This document shows, piece after piece, positions 32,733 to 45,400 of a stretch of DNA of 64,000 nucleotides. This stretch comes from Rapana venosa. Its lineage: Eukaryota > Mollusca > Gastropoda > Neogastropoda > Muricidae. Location of the stretch: NCBI GenBank assembly GCA_028751875.1, contig CM054155.1:54565018-54629017 (forward strand), in the 5' to 3' direction. The notes under the pieces were generated by a model. It saw only the letters and a program-made list of their open reading frames with translations. It did not search any database and was not told the origin of the DNA. The position numbers were made by a program, and so were the translations under genes. Position 1 is the stretch's first letter. Each line of letters starts with the position of its first letter.

Positions 32733-35700
32733 TCATTCTTAGTGTTGGACACTGATACCTCCTGAGTTCCTCTTAGTGTAGGACACTGGAAACTCCTGAT
32801 TCCTTCTTAGTGTAGAATCACTGATAACTCTTAATTCCCTCTTAGTGTAGGCCACTGATCACTCCTTATTCTTTCTTCATTGAAGGATTACTGATATCTC
32901 TTGAATCCCTTTTAGTGTAGGACACTGCTACCTCCTGATTCCATCTTAGTGTAGAACACAGACAACTCTTGATTTTTTCTTCTGTGTAGGACACTGGATA
33001 CTCCTGATTCATTCTTAGAGTAGGACACTGATAACTCCTGATTCCTTCTTTATTGTAGGACAATGTTGACTCATGTTTTCTATTTCAGTGTAGGACACTG
33101 GTCTTTCCTGATTCTTTCTTAGTGTAAGACACCGGTGACTCCTGATTCCTTCTTAGTGTAGTACACTGATAAATGCTGATTCCTTCTCAGTTTAGGACAC
33201 GGGTAATTCCTGATTTCTTTTTAGTGTAGGTTACTAGTAACTCCTGATACCTTCTTTGTGTAGGGCACTGTTAACCCCTGATCCCTCGTTTGTGTAGGGC
33301 AAATGTTTAAAATTCTGTTTCCCTTTTCTTTTGTCGGACAAATGATTAACGACACTGAAATCGATTCCTTTTTAGTGTAGGAAACTGATAGCGCCTGAGT
33401 CCTTCTTAGTGTAGGACACTGATGACTTCTCTTTCTTTCTTCATTGTAGGACTCTGGCAACCCCTTATTTATTCGAAGTGTAGGACACTGAAACTCCTGA
33501 TTTTTTCTCAAGTGTAGGACACTGATAACTCCGGATTCTTTCTTAGTGTAGGACACTGATGACTCTTTATTCCTTGTTAGTGTAGGAAACTGATAACTGC
33601 TGAGTCCCTGTTAGTGCAGGACACTGATAGCTCCCGATTCCTTCTTAGTGTAGGACACTGATAACTCCTGATTCCTTCTTTATTGTAGGACACTGATAAC
33701 TCCTGATTCCTTTTTCATTGTAGTACAATGATAACTCCTGATAATTCCTTCTTAGTGTAAAACTATAAAACTCCTGAGTCCTTTATGTAGTACACTGGTA
33801 ACCTCTGATTCTTTCTAAGTGTAGGACAAGGATAACTCCTGATTCCTTCTTCAGTGTGGGACACTGATAACTCCCGACTCCTTCTTCAGTGTAGGATCAC
33901 TGTTAACTCCAACTCCTTCTTAGCGTAGGACACTGATAACTCCTCATTCTTCTTTCAGTAGAGGATAATTTTTGAATCCCTCTTCATGCAGGACACTGAT
34001 AACTCCGATTCCTTCTTAGTGTAGGACACTGACAACTCCTGATTCCTTTTTCAGTGTAGGACACTGATAACTCCTGATTCCTTTTTCAGTGTAGGACACT
34101 GACAACTCCTGATTCCTTTTTCAGTGTAGGACACTGATAACTCCTGAGTCCTTCTTAGGAAAGGACACTGGTAACTCCTGATTCCTTCTTAGTGTAGGAC
34201 ACTGATAACTCCCGATTCCTTCTTAGTGTAGGACACTGATAACTCCTGATTCCTTCTTTATTGTAGGACACTGATAACTCCTGATTCCTTTTTCATTGTA
34301 GTACAATGATAACTCCTGGTAATTCCTTCTTAGTGTAAAACTGTTAACTCCTGAGTCCTTCTTTATGTAGTACACTGGTAACCTCTGATTCTTTCTAAGT
34401 GTAGGACAAGGATAACTCCTGATTCCTTCTTCAGTGTGGGACACTGATAACTCCCGATTCCTTCTTCAGTGTAGGATCACTGTTAACTCCGACTCCTTCT
34501 TAGCGTAGGACACTGATAACTCCTCATTCTTCTTTCAGTAGAGGATAATTTTTGAATCCCTCTTCGTGCAGGACACTGATAACTCCGATTCCTTCTTAGT
34601 GTAGGACACTGACAACTCCTGATTCCTTTTTCAGTGTAGGACACTGATAACTCCTGATTCCTTTTTCAGTGTAGGACACTGACAACTCCTGATTCCTTTT
34701 TCAGTGTAGGACACTGATAACTCCTGAGTCCTTCTTAGGAAAGGACACTGGTAACTCCTGATTCCTTCTTAGTGTAGGACACTGGTAACTCCTGATTTCT
34801 TCTTAGTGTAGGACACTGATACCTTCTGAGTCCCTTTTAGTGTATGACACTGGTAACTACTGATTCCTTCGTAGTGAAGGACACTGGTAAATCACGATTC
34901 CTTCTTCAATGTAGAGCACTGATAACTCCTGGTTCCTTCTCAGTGTTAGAACTGGTAACTCTTGATTATTTCTTAGTGTAGAACACTGGTAAATCCTGAT
35001 TCCTTCTTCAGTGTAGGACACCCATAACTCCTGAGTCCTTCTTAGTGTACAACACTGGTTATTCCTGATTCCTTCTTTGTGTAGGACACTGATAACTCAT
35101 GATTCCTTCTTAGTGTAGGACACTGATAACTCCTGAGTCCCTCCTAGTGAAGGACACTGGTAATTCCTGATTCCTTCTTAGTGTAGGACACTGATACCTC
35201 CTGAGCTTTTCTTAGTGTAGGACACTGATAACTCCTGAGCCCTTATTAGTGTGGTACACTGATACCCCCGATTCCTTTTTAGTTTAGGACGCTGGTAGCT
35301 CCTGGTTATTTCTTCATTGTAGGACACTGATAACTCCTGATTCCTTTTTAGTGTAGGACACTGGTGACTTCTGATTCCTTCTTAGTGTATGACACTGATA
35401 ACTCCTGAGTCCCTCTTAGTGTAGGGCACTGGTAACTCCTGATTCCTTCTTAGTGTAGGATACTGATAAGTCCTGAGCCACTCGTTATATCAGACTCTGG
35501 TAACTCCTGATTCCTTCTTACTGTAGGACATTGATATATCCTGATTCCTTTTTCATCGTAGAACACTGGTAACTCCTGATTCCTTGTTAGTGTAAGATAC
35601 TGATAAATCCCGATTCCTTCTTAAGTGTAGGACACTGATAAGTCCTGATTCCTTCTTAGCGTAGGATAACTCTTGAGTACCTCTTAGTGTAGGACACTTC

Positions 35701-37016
35701 TGATTCCTTCTTAGTGTAGGACACTGATAACTCCTGATTCCTTCTTCAGGGTGGGACGCTGAAAATCCCGATTCCTTCTTCAGTGTAGGATCACTGATAA
35801 CTCCTGATTCCTTCTTAGTGTAGAATACTGATAACTCCTGATTCCTTCTTCAGTGGAGGATCACTGATAACTTTTGAAACCCTCTTCGTGTAGGACACTG
35901 CTAACTCCTGATTCCTTCTTAGTTTAGGACACCGACAACTGATTCCTTCTTAGTGTATGACACTGATAACTCATGATTTCTTCTTCATTGTAGAACACTG
36001 GTTACTCCTGATTCCTTCTTAGTGTAAGACATTGATACCTCATGAGTCCCTCTTAGTGTAGAACACTGGTAACTACTGATTCCTATTTAGTCTAGGACAC
36101 TGACAACTCCTGAGTCCCTCTTAGTGTAGGACACTGATAAGTCTTGATTCCTTCTTAGTGTAGAACTCTAATAAATCCTGATTCCTTCTTTTTTGTAGGA
36201 CACTGATGACTCCTGATTCCTTCTTCATTGTAGGACAATTATAAGTCATGATTTCTATTTCAGAGTAGGACACTGATAACTCCTGATTCTTTCTTAGTGT
36301 AGGACACTGGTGACTCTTGATTCCTTCCTATTGTAGGACACTGATAAGTCCTGATTCTTTGTTGATTGTAGGACACTGGTAACTCCTGATTCCTTCTTCA
36401 TTGTAGGACACTGGTACCTTTTGATTCCTCCTTAGTGTAGGACACTGTTAACTGCTGATTTTTTCTTAGTGTAAGACAGTGGTAACCTCTGATTCGTTTT
36501 TAATGTAGGACACTGATAACTGCTGAGTCCCTTTAGTGTTGGACACTGATAACTCCTGATTACTTCTTCAGTGTAGGACAATGACAACTCTTGATTTCTT
36601 CTTAGTGTAGTGTCTTGGCTACTCCTGATTCATTTTTCATTATAGGACACTGATAACCCCTGATTTTTCTTCATTTTTGGATACTGATAACACTTGATTC
36701 CTTTTTCAGTGTAGGACACTGGTAACTCCTGATTCCTTCTTAGTGCATGACACTGCTCACTCCTGATTCCTTTTGTCACTGTAGAACACTGTAGGACACT
36801 GGTGACACCTGATTCCTTCTCCAGTGTAGCACACTGGTAACTCCAGAGTCCCTCTTAGTGTAGGACACTGGTAACTCTTGATTCCTTCATAGTGTAGGAC
36901 ACTGATAACTCCTGATTCCTTCTTCAGTCTAGAACACTGATAATTCCAGAGTCCATCTTAATGTAGGACACTGGTAGCTCCTGATTCCTTTTTAGTGTAG
37001 GACACTAATAACTCCT
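32733..37016 (+). repeat. Minisatellite 2 (34-bp units), main block
   Basis: About 125 tandem units follow TAGTGTAGGACACTGATAAC then TCCTGATTCCTTCT, with 5-25 percent divergence between units. The unit core AGTGT-AGG-ACACT (or CAGTGT-AGG-ACACTG) is a perfect 5-6-bp inverted repeat. A TTCATTGTAGG variant and a TTCAGTGTAGG variant recur in clusters. Because 34 is not a multiple of 3, frames cycle every three units and give repeated SVSYTKKESGVISVLH-like peptides on the minus strand. These are not proteins. The whole array, with its inserts, spans about 7 kb. Confidence 0.97.
33627..34785 (+). repeat. Tandem 578-580-bp segmental duplication inside minisatellite 2
   Basis: Two consecutive blocks of 17 units, about 33,627-34,206 and 34,207-34,785, share the same rare variants in the same order: a GTAGTACAATGATAACTCC unit, a TTTATGTAGTACACTGGTAA unit, GAGGATAATTTTTGAATCCC (33,961 and 34,541) and TTCTTAGGAAAGGACACTGG. 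Only a few single-base or short indel differences separate them, far fewer than between adjacent units. This shows a recent block duplication. Confidence 0.92.
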
Positions 37017-37202
37017 GAGAACATCTTGCGCACACGTTAAATCCTGTTTCGCTTTTCGTAAGAGTAGGCCACTGTGTGCCGGTGGGAACGGATGACATAA
37101 TTTACAAAACCGCATACACACGGGGACAGGATGTAAAAAAGCACATGAGTGCTTATTCCATTATCCTAGATATAAAAGAATAAATAATAAATAAATAAAA
37201 TA
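37017..37202 (+). mobile_element. SINE family 1 copy 3 (5'-truncated), inserted in minisatellite 2
   Basis: It starts at AACATCTTGCGCACACGTTA and runs through TTTACAAAACCGCATACACA, CGGGGACAGGATG and TGCTTATTCCATTATCCTAG to an (AATAAATA)n tail. Left flank CTCCTGAG and right flank TGAGTACCTC share TGAG, a possible short target duplication. The array unit is restored when the insert is removed. Confidence 0.88.
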
Positions 37203-37690
37203 AATGAGTACCTCTTAATGTAGGACACTGATCACTCCTGATTCCTTCTTAATGTAGGACACTGATAATTCCTGATTCCTTCTTTAGTGTAAGACACTGA
37301 TAACTCATGATTCCTTCTTCAGTGCAGGATCACTGATAACTCCTGAATCCTTCTTGGTATAGGACACTGCTAATTCCTGATTCCTTCTCCAGTGTAAGAC
37401 ATCGATAAATTATGATTCCTTCTTCATTGTAGGATACTGATAACTCATGATTTCTTCTTCAGTGTATGACAATTACTACTCCTGATTTCTTCTTTAGTGT
37501 AGGACACTGGTAACTCATGATTCCTTCTTAGTGTAGGACACTGGTGACTCCTCATTCCTTATTAGTGTAGAACACTGACAACTCCTGATTCTTTCTTCAG
37601 TGTAGGACACTGATAACTCCTGAGTCCGTTCTAGTATTGGACACTGGTAACTAATGACTCCTTGTTAACTCCTGATTCCTTCTTAGTGTA
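37203..37690 (+). repeat. Minisatellite 2, block between SINE and LTR
   Basis: About fourteen 34-bp units of the same array. The block ends at TCTTAGTGTA, exactly at the left edge of the inserted LTR. Confidence 0.95.
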
Positions 37691-38796
37691 TGTCACGGTT
37701 CGCATAATTCCGTGCATTACTCAATGTCATTTCTCTCTCTGTCTGGATGCTGGTGTCTTTCTGTATTCGCATTCGCATTTTTTAAATGTATACGGTGAGC
37801 TCCAACTTAGTGACATGCACATTCCCTTTTCTTTGCAATTTTGCATGCAGGTTAACTTCTCGTGAAGTTCCTGTTAGTGAGTTAGGCTTTGTTTCATCAG
37901 CTGAGTAGCAGCAGCTTTAAATAGGAGGAGGTCTTGACTTGAAAGGAGGAGGAGGAGATTCAGTCTTTGGCTGAAGTTCGTTGGTCGCCGTTCCAGCTGG
38001 GCTGTTGAGCGCAGCGTGATGTTGTCTCTCTATTTGGAGAGAAGAGGGAGCAGCACTTGGAGTAGTTCAGGCTTCTGTGAACCCGGTCTTTGTTCTTCGT
38101 TGTTACGTCGTGTCCGTCCTGTCAACGTCTTCCTCAAGGTGCAGAAGTGCACCGTACTTCCTGTGGTATGGTGTCTCTGCTTGGAGAGCAGAGGGGAGCA
38201 TTCTTCTTTGAGTGGTTCTGGCTCTCGAGGACCAGTCTACGTTCTTCGTAGTGCTGTGCTGTCCGTTTTGTCAACATCTTTCCTGGGTGCAGGAGTGCAC
38301 CTTGTTCTTTCTCAGTGACAGGTTCCTGTGGGTGCCTCCATCGATGGAGTCGTGCCTGGAGAGGGTGCAGCCGGTGTGCCCTGAAGAGTCGCCGACGGCT
38401 TGTCCTTGACCCTCTGACCCTTTATTCCCTGGATCCACCTTTTCCCCCACAACCTTTTTCCTTTCTCCTTGCTGCCCTGTGCACCCGTTACCATCAGCAT
38501 GTGATGGTGATAGGGCTGAGACCCGAGTTGTGATTGAGGGAAGTAGGAGGGAAACATTTCTCAGGTTTCTGAATTGTGCAGAAGAGGGGAGGGTATTATG
38601 GATAAAGTTTAGAGTGTGATTGGTGATTGAATGTGTACGTGTTTGTCTGTAAGAATGTATCTGATGTAATTGTTTTTGGATTTTGAAAAGTAAAGTCTAG
38701 AACTTTTCTTCGGTGTTCTGTGTTTGGTGTTGTTGGGAAGATAGTTAGGGAGGGCATGAGTTGGGGTTTGGCCACAATCCCTTGTGAAGCATGACA
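37691..38796 (+). mobile_element. Probable solo LTR (1106 bp) inserted in minisatellite 2
   Basis: The insert begins TGTCACGGTTCG and ends GCATGACA, giving the short terminal inverted repeat TGTCA...TGACA with 5'-TG and CA-3' ends. It is flanked by a direct 5-bp duplication GTGTA (37,686-37,690 and 38,797-38,801). Removing the insert plus one GTGTA restores TTAGTGTAGGACACTGA, the array consensus. A 5-bp duplication with TG...CA ends is the signature of an LTR retroelement (Gypsy or BEL type), here without an internal region. Putative signals in this orientation are a TATA-like TTTAAATA at 37,916-37,923 and a polyadenylation-like GATAAA at 38,601-38,606. No gene is inside; open frames at 38,016-38,557 show no family. 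A non-autonomous DNA transposon is a less likely alternative. Confidence 0.78.
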
Positions 38797-39750
38797 GTGT
38801 AGGACACTGATAACTCATGATTCCTTCTTCATTGTAGAACACTGGTAACTCCTGATTCCTTCTTAGTGTCGGACACTGGTAACCCCTGATTCCTTCTTAG
38901 TGTAGGACACTGATAACTGCTGAGTCCCTGTTAGTGTAGGATACTAATAACTCCTGATTCCACCCTAGTGTAGGGCACAAGATAACTCCTGATTTCTTCA
39001 TTAGTGGACAATAATAAATTCTTATTCCTTCTTAGTGTAGGACACAATTGAATCCTGATTCCTTCTTAGTGTAAAACACTGATAACTCCTGATTTCTTCA
39101 TTAGTGGACAATGATAAATCCTGATTTCTTCTTAGTGTTGGACACAGGTGGTTCCTGATTCCTTCTTAGTGTAGGACACTGAAAACTCCTGCTTCATTCT
39201 TAGTGTAGGACACTGATAACTCCTGATTCCTTCTAAGTGTAGGACACTGAAAACTCCCGATTGCTTCTTTAGTGTATGACACTGATAAATTCTGATTCCT
39301 TCTTAGTGTAGGACAATAACAACTCCTGAGTCCCTCTTAGTGTAAGACACTGATAACTCCTGATTCCTTCTTAGTGTGGGACACTGATCACTCTTGATTC
39401 CTTCTTCAGTGTAGGACATTGACAACTCCTGATTCCTTCTTCAGTTTAGGATCACTGGTATATCCTGATTCCTTCTTCATTGTAGGACACTGATAACTCC
39501 TGGTTCCTTCTTAATGTAAGAATTGGTAACTCCTGATTCCTTCTTAGTGTAGGACACCGGTAAATTCTGATTCCTTCCTAGTTTAGGACAATACTAACTC
39601 CTGAGTCCCTCTTAGTGTAGGACACTGGTAACTCCTGGTTCCTTCTTAGTATAAGAACTAGTAACTGCTGATCCCTTCTTAGTGTAGGACACTGGTAAAT
39701 CCTGATTCCTTCTTCAGTGTAGGACACTGATAACTCCTGAGTCCCTCTTA
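38797..39750 (+). repeat. Minisatellite 2, right block
   Basis: About 28 more units of the 34-bp array, ending at GTCCCTCTTA near 39,750. Beyond this the sequence is unique-looking up to the assembly gap. Confidence 0.95.
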
Positions 39751-39944
39751 ACTCATTGGAGTCGCAGTGAAATGGATCCCGCCATTTTGTGGTGACGCAT
39801 GATTTTGGCTATATTTGAAAAATTCAGCAGACTTGCCCAACATAATAATGACATACTCATTATATATCATTGAAAAGTTTATAATGTCTTCTTTTGAGAT
39901 TGTTTTGACAGGTTTTTTAATAGATGACTGTATTTATTTTTTTA

Positions 39945-40444
39945 NNNNNNNNNNNNNNNNNNNNNNNNNNNNNNNNNNNNNNNNNNNNNNNNNNNNNNNN
40001 NNNNNNNNNNNNNNNNNNNNNNNNNNNNNNNNNNNNNNNNNNNNNNNNNNNNNNNNNNNNNNNNNNNNNNNNNNNNNNNNNNNNNNNNNNNNNNNNNNNN
40101 NNNNNNNNNNNNNNNNNNNNNNNNNNNNNNNNNNNNNNNNNNNNNNNNNNNNNNNNNNNNNNNNNNNNNNNNNNNNNNNNNNNNNNNNNNNNNNNNNNNN
40201 NNNNNNNNNNNNNNNNNNNNNNNNNNNNNNNNNNNNNNNNNNNNNNNNNNNNNNNNNNNNNNNNNNNNNNNNNNNNNNNNNNNNNNNNNNNNNNNNNNNN
40301 NNNNNNNNNNNNNNNNNNNNNNNNNNNNNNNNNNNNNNNNNNNNNNNNNNNNNNNNNNNNNNNNNNNNNNNNNNNNNNNNNNNNNNNNNNNNNNNNNNNN
40401 NNNNNNNNNNNNNNNNNNNNNNNNNNNNNNNNNNNNNNNNNNNN
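39945..40444. other. Assembly gap (500 N)
   Basis: Exactly 500 N, a conventional placeholder, so the true length is unknown. Frames reported across it are meaningless. It follows the minisatellite and precedes a LINE, both hard to assemble. Confidence 0.99.
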
Positions 40445-42336
40445 TAAATGGATTATGTTCAAGGGTGGATTTTAATTTTGATTGTTTTTTTGGGATCTAC
40501 AAAATGTTTTTATTTTGTTAAGGGAATTTAGTTCAGCATCGTTTTGTTTTATCAATGAATCTTTCATGATGGTAAAAAAGGTATTTAGGTAGTCAGAAGA
40601 AATGTTTTCAATAGTGGTAAATGATGACAATTTATTGTTTAGCTGATTGTTTTAAAGAAAAGAAAAGAAAAGAAAGGAAAGAAATTTAAAAAGAACTACA
40701 AGAACTACAATAATGTCCTATAGGACTTAGCAATAAACCTCTAGCAATGGCAAACGTTAGATTTACATTGTTAAAAACTTCGACAATGGAATTCTCAGAA
40801 AAGGCAGGGAGATAACGTTTTAAATTTCCACATTCAAGTATGATATGAGTATTAAAATATATTCACCACATAAGCATTTAGCATCCTTGCTGAATTTTGT
40901 CATGCATGCATTTAAAATCTTATCCTGAAAAATAATGCCTTGAGTTGTCTTTCTTTTACAGCATTTGTATGAATCTCTTAGTGATCAATGTGTTCAACTA
41001 CGCTCTTTCCACTTGGACTTGAATGTGAAAGCCGCTTGTTTTGCCAATGCTTTTATATGAATTTGTTTTAAGGATGCTTGTCCTAACAACCGATAACCCT
41101 CTGCAGTGGATAGAGTGACATGCAGTAAAGAAACAATATGGATGATCTAAAAAATGAAAGTCAAAGCCATGAGAATAGCGACTAGTTCAGCTGTAAAAAC
41201 CAATGGATTTTTACCAACATAATAGGACTTTTCTATTTTTAGTGCTGGTATGACGAATGCTGAACCTGCTTGAGGATTGTCTAAAAGTGAGCCATCTGTA
41301 TAAATTTTAAGACAATGACAGTAATTTTTGTTGTATATGTGGGAATGAACTTAATTGCCATTATATTTGGGATTCTATTCTTTTTCATGTTGATATAATC
41401 AACATCAAAGTGAGCTTCCTTCATTTCACAAGCAGGACAAACTTGAATTGCCCTTTGTGGGTCTACATCATATTAAAAAATTTCAGAATGCCCATAAAGA
41501 TCTGATTTGTAGGTACTTATTGTCATTAAAGAGTTTATGTGCCGGGCTCTTTTGGGAAAATCTGTCTCAGGCCTCATTTTTATTTCTTCTGAAGCAACTT
41601 TTCAGGTGTTGAGCTTCTCAGAATATATTTGGAACATACAAGTTGTTGGTACTCATCAAGTGGTATCATTCCAATTTCTGTATATGACTCAAGTGCAGAG
41701 GCATGAAATGGCACACCTAGAGCAAGTCTGTATGCCTTACAGTCTACACTTTGAAGCTTTTTTAGTAAGTACTTAGGAGCGCTAAAAAGCTTTCTTGTCT
41801 ATAAGATAATTTAGATCTTATTAGAGAGGTAGTCAGATGTTTTAGAATTGTTATGTCTTGTCCCCAATACTGCTTTTGTACAATTTTAGATTTAAACATT
41901 TTCTTCCTTTAGTTAAGATATACTCAATGTGGGCATTCCAAGTTAACTTTGAGGAAAGAAAAACACCTAAAAACTTTACTAAGTGCTTATATTCAACTAT
42001 CTCGTTTTCAATTTTTAACACAGGCTAGTTGTCTAGATTGCCACCGTTGTTAAAAAGCATCAAATGCGTTTTTTCTGTATATAATTTCAGGTCATTTTCA
42101 ATTATGTACTTATGTGAATTTTTAAGGTCTTTTGGGTATAGTTTTTAATATAATTTAAAGACCTTTTGATGTGTTTGTTTTATGGTAACATTCATCTACA
42201 TGCATATGTCGTCTGCATATTGTACTAAGACAACGTTCTGAGACAAATGTTTGGGAAGATCATATAACAGGACATTAAATAAAACTGGTGCTATAAGGGA
42301 GCCTTGTGGTAAGCCCATATCAAGATATCTAGGATC
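40445..42336 (-). mobile_element. RNase H-bearing LINE E, RT C-terminal half and RNase H
   Basis: The minus strand runs from the RT catalytic region downstream. A 78-codon frame ending near 42,196 reads DMGLPQGSLIAPVLFNVLLY and then LVQYADDICM, with intact YADD. Then come YTEKTHLMLFNNGG (about 42,050), FLGVFLSSKLTWNAHIEYI (about 41,920) and GRKCLNLKLYKSS. The RNase H domain at about 41,160-41,310 reads KIYTDGSLLDNPQAGSAFVI and VFTAELVAILMAL. Frameshifts are present. The 5' edge at 42,336 is the insertion point of element M. The upstream half of this RT continues at 49,486-50,455. The 3' part runs into the assembly gap. Confidence 0.8.
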
Positions 42337-42476
42337 TAATAATAATAATAAGAAGAATACCAATAATAATAAATGGAACTTATATAGCGCTATATCTTGC
42401 AAAGACAAATCAAAAGCGCATGTATTCAACCTAATTTGACACAGTCATGCAATCAATGATAAATAATCAATAGTTT
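42337..42476 (-). mobile_element. CR1-like LINE M, 3' terminus
   Basis: Minus-oriented 3' tail: an (AAT)n tract, TGGAACTTATATAGCGCTAT and GCAATCAATGATAAATAATC up to CAATAGTTT. The rest of this 3' UTR (ACAGATATTACAAA, TATGAAATAAAATT) is found at about 46,262, beyond element L. The 3' UTR of M was therefore split by L. The same two pieces are also separated by an insert at 21.3-21.6 kb. Confidence 0.75.
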
Positions 42477-45400
42477 AATAATAATAATAATAATAATAAT
42501 AAAAATATATGGAATTTATATAGCGCTGAATCTTGTAAAAAAAACAAAAACAAATCGAAGCGCTTGCACTCAATCATTTACAGGCATGCAACTCTCCTTA
42601 AACATACTAAACAACAGATTTCAAAAACCATGCGCGCGCACGTATGCACGCATGCACGCACACACACGCACATACACACACACACCACACACCCACACAA
42701 CACACAACACACAACAAAACCACACACCACACACAACACCACACACAAACACACTCGGAAAAAACACTTAGAAGGTGAAAGATGCTGTTGAAAATTAGGG
42801 ACAGATATTTGGGGGGAAAGTCTCAGGTAGGAAATAAGTGTGTTTTGAGGCTGGATTTGAAGGTATCAAGTGAAGGCTTTTGGCGAAGTGAAAGAGGGAG
42901 GTCATTCCAGGGGGAAAAGGCCCAGAAACAGAGAAGGAGCGACGGCCAACAGTGGTTTGTTTGAATCCGGGTGTTCGAAAGCACAAAGTATCTGCGGCTA
43001 AAACGAAGGGAACGGGATGGAGTGTACAGGTGAAGACAGTTACAGAGATAAGAGGGTGCAGTTTTGTGGAGACTTTTGAAACAGAGGGTATTGATTTTTA
43101 CTCCAGTCTTTGTGAGACAGGCAGCCGTGAAGAGATCGCAGAAGAGGAGTGATGTGTTCAGATTTTTTCTTTCTTAGGACCAGTGGAGTTTGCAGAGTTT
43201 TGTATGCGTTGAAGAGAGTGGTTTAGATGATGCTGGTGGGCAGCCAAAAGAGAATTACAGTAGTCTAACGTGAAAGAATGAGAGATGTTAGGAGCTTGGA
43301 AGTTGCATCAGTGGACAGATACTTGCGAATCGTGCTTATGCGCTGTAATTGATAGTAGCTAGACTGGCAGGTCTGGGTGATGAATTTTTTCATAGAGAGT
43401 GTGTTGTCAGAACTACCCCTAAAATACTTCACAAAAATTGGACAAAGGAACTGACGTATTGCCGAATTCTATTGAAGTTTTTGCGATAGAGGAAAGTTTT
43501 TGTTGGGTCCCTAGGAGCATGGCTTCGGTTTTTTCGGCATTAAGTTGTAACTTGTTCGAGTCATCCAGTTTTTAATGTCTTGAAGGCAGTAGGGACATAT
43601 TTGTCAGGAGGGAAGGCAAGTTTTCAACAGTATCACTGCATGAAGCTGAGTATCTTCGGCATAGAAATGATGATCAATATGGTGGTTTGTTTATTATATG
43701 TGAGAGTGGAGCAGTGTAAAGAGTAAAGAGAACAGGGCCCAGGACTGATCCCTGCGGGACCCCACATTCCATTTTGACATGTTTTGATTGAATTTTGTTT
43801 ACAATAAACTTTCGGGAAACCTGTCTGTGAGGTATGAAGAAAACCAGGTGGGGCTGTGCCGTTAATACCAAACGTATTTTGGAGGCGAGAAAAGAAGAAT
43901 TGAGTGATCTTTTGGTATCAAAGGCTGCAGATAAGTCAAGAAGAGTGAGAGGGAGATTTTTCCTGCATCAGAAGCAATTTAAAAAGTGTATCTAAAGTTT
44001 TGGACTGGGTGGTTTTGGGTTTGCTGTGGTTGGGGCGATAGGCAGATTGAAAGTGGGAAGGAGATCTTTGGGATGAAGGTGACTGTTGAGCTGTTTGAGA
44101 ACGACTTTTTTTAGTACTTTAGAGACAAAGGGTAAGTTTGAGACAGGCCTAATAATTCTTCAGAATGTTGGGATCGAGGTCTTGCTTTTTCAGTAGAGGT
44201 GTGACTATTGCTGTTTTAAGAGCTGATGGAAAATGTCCTGACCCCAAGAGATGAGTTTACTATTTTGTGATAATAGGTAAAAGTTGTGGAAGGCATTGTG
44301 AGAAAACAGAAGCAGGTATTGGATCGAGGTCGCATGATTTTATAGTCATTTCCTTCAGAATTGTCATGATTTCTTTTTCACTTGTGGGATGGAAGGAAAA
44401 GAGAGGAGTGCCAGTGAACTGGGGGTCAGGAGGCGCAGGCTGGAATTTAGTCTGATCCAGGTGGAGCGTATGTTTCGAACTTTGTCTGAAAAGAAGGCAG
44501 AAAATATGGATGGAAGTTCAGACAGGCTGTGGGTGTTAGGCAGAGGAGTTGTTTTTGCAGATCCAAGGAGATTTGAGGTGAGGGAAAAAAAGAGATTTGA
44601 AAAGAATTTTAGCACAGAGAACAAGGGAAGAGTAGTAGTCTGTCTTTGCTGAATGGATTAAGAGTTTGACTTTGTTTATTTGTTTTCGAAGAAGCTGTTT
44701 GTTGATTTCGGTTTTTGACTTCCGCCACTGCCGTTCTAGTTGCCGGCGTTTGCGCTTCGCTATCAAGATGTCTAAAATATGACCAGATCTGTGCGTTGCT
44801 TCGTTTACCAGTTGAGAGAGAGAATGGTTGGACAGAGAAAGAGAAAGACGTTTGACATCTGGAGAAGACTGGTTGTCGAAATGGAAGTTGAAGTCACCAA
44901 GAATTATAAGTTTAGTGGGAGAGAGGCTGTAGTGGTCGAGGAGAGACTGGAATTCTTGATGAAAAAGAGAAGATGTTAGGTTGTTTTTACGGCTGGGAGG
45001 TGGGCGGTAAAGGCAGCAGATAGTAATAGAGTGGCCAGGAAAGTTGAGGTTGATTTCGCTAACTTCAAAAGATTCATGTGAGAATTGAAGGTTGTGACTG
45101 AAAGAAAGAGATGGTTCCAATATGTCTTTGAGAATGATGGCAATCCCACCTCCTCGAGAGAGAGTTGGGGGAAAAAAATAGTTTTATATCCAGGAGGAGT
45201 CAGCTGTTTTATTTTTGGTTCATGGCCATGTGGTTTAAGCCAAGTTTCGGTGAGGAAGGTTAAGTCAATGTTTTTTTCAGAGATGAAATCAGAGATGTAG
45301 TCGGCTTTTCCATTTGGACAGACAGACTGCACATTGAACAAACTTGAAGGAGATCTGAAGGAGGTGGAGAGGTTGAAAATGAAAGTGGTGAGTTTGGACA

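Noticed and set aside
33221..34444. Repeat-containing minus-strand protein (SVSYTKKESG-type peptides)
   Set aside because: 34 bp is not a multiple of 3, so frames cycle through the array. Stops and start sites are arbitrary, and there is no promoter or splice context.
38016..38557. Possible genes inside the 1.1-kb LTR-like insert
   Set aside because: Overlapping frames on both strands show no domain. LTRs normally do not code for proteins.
32733..39750. Resemblance to a CRISPR array (about 34-bp repeats, many units)
   Set aside because: Units are contiguous and diverged, with no unique spacers. The context is animal DNA with LINEs and SINEs, so it is a minisatellite.
39815..40475. Long open frames of about 180-210 codons
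   Set aside because: They consist of the 500-N gap and are not sequence.
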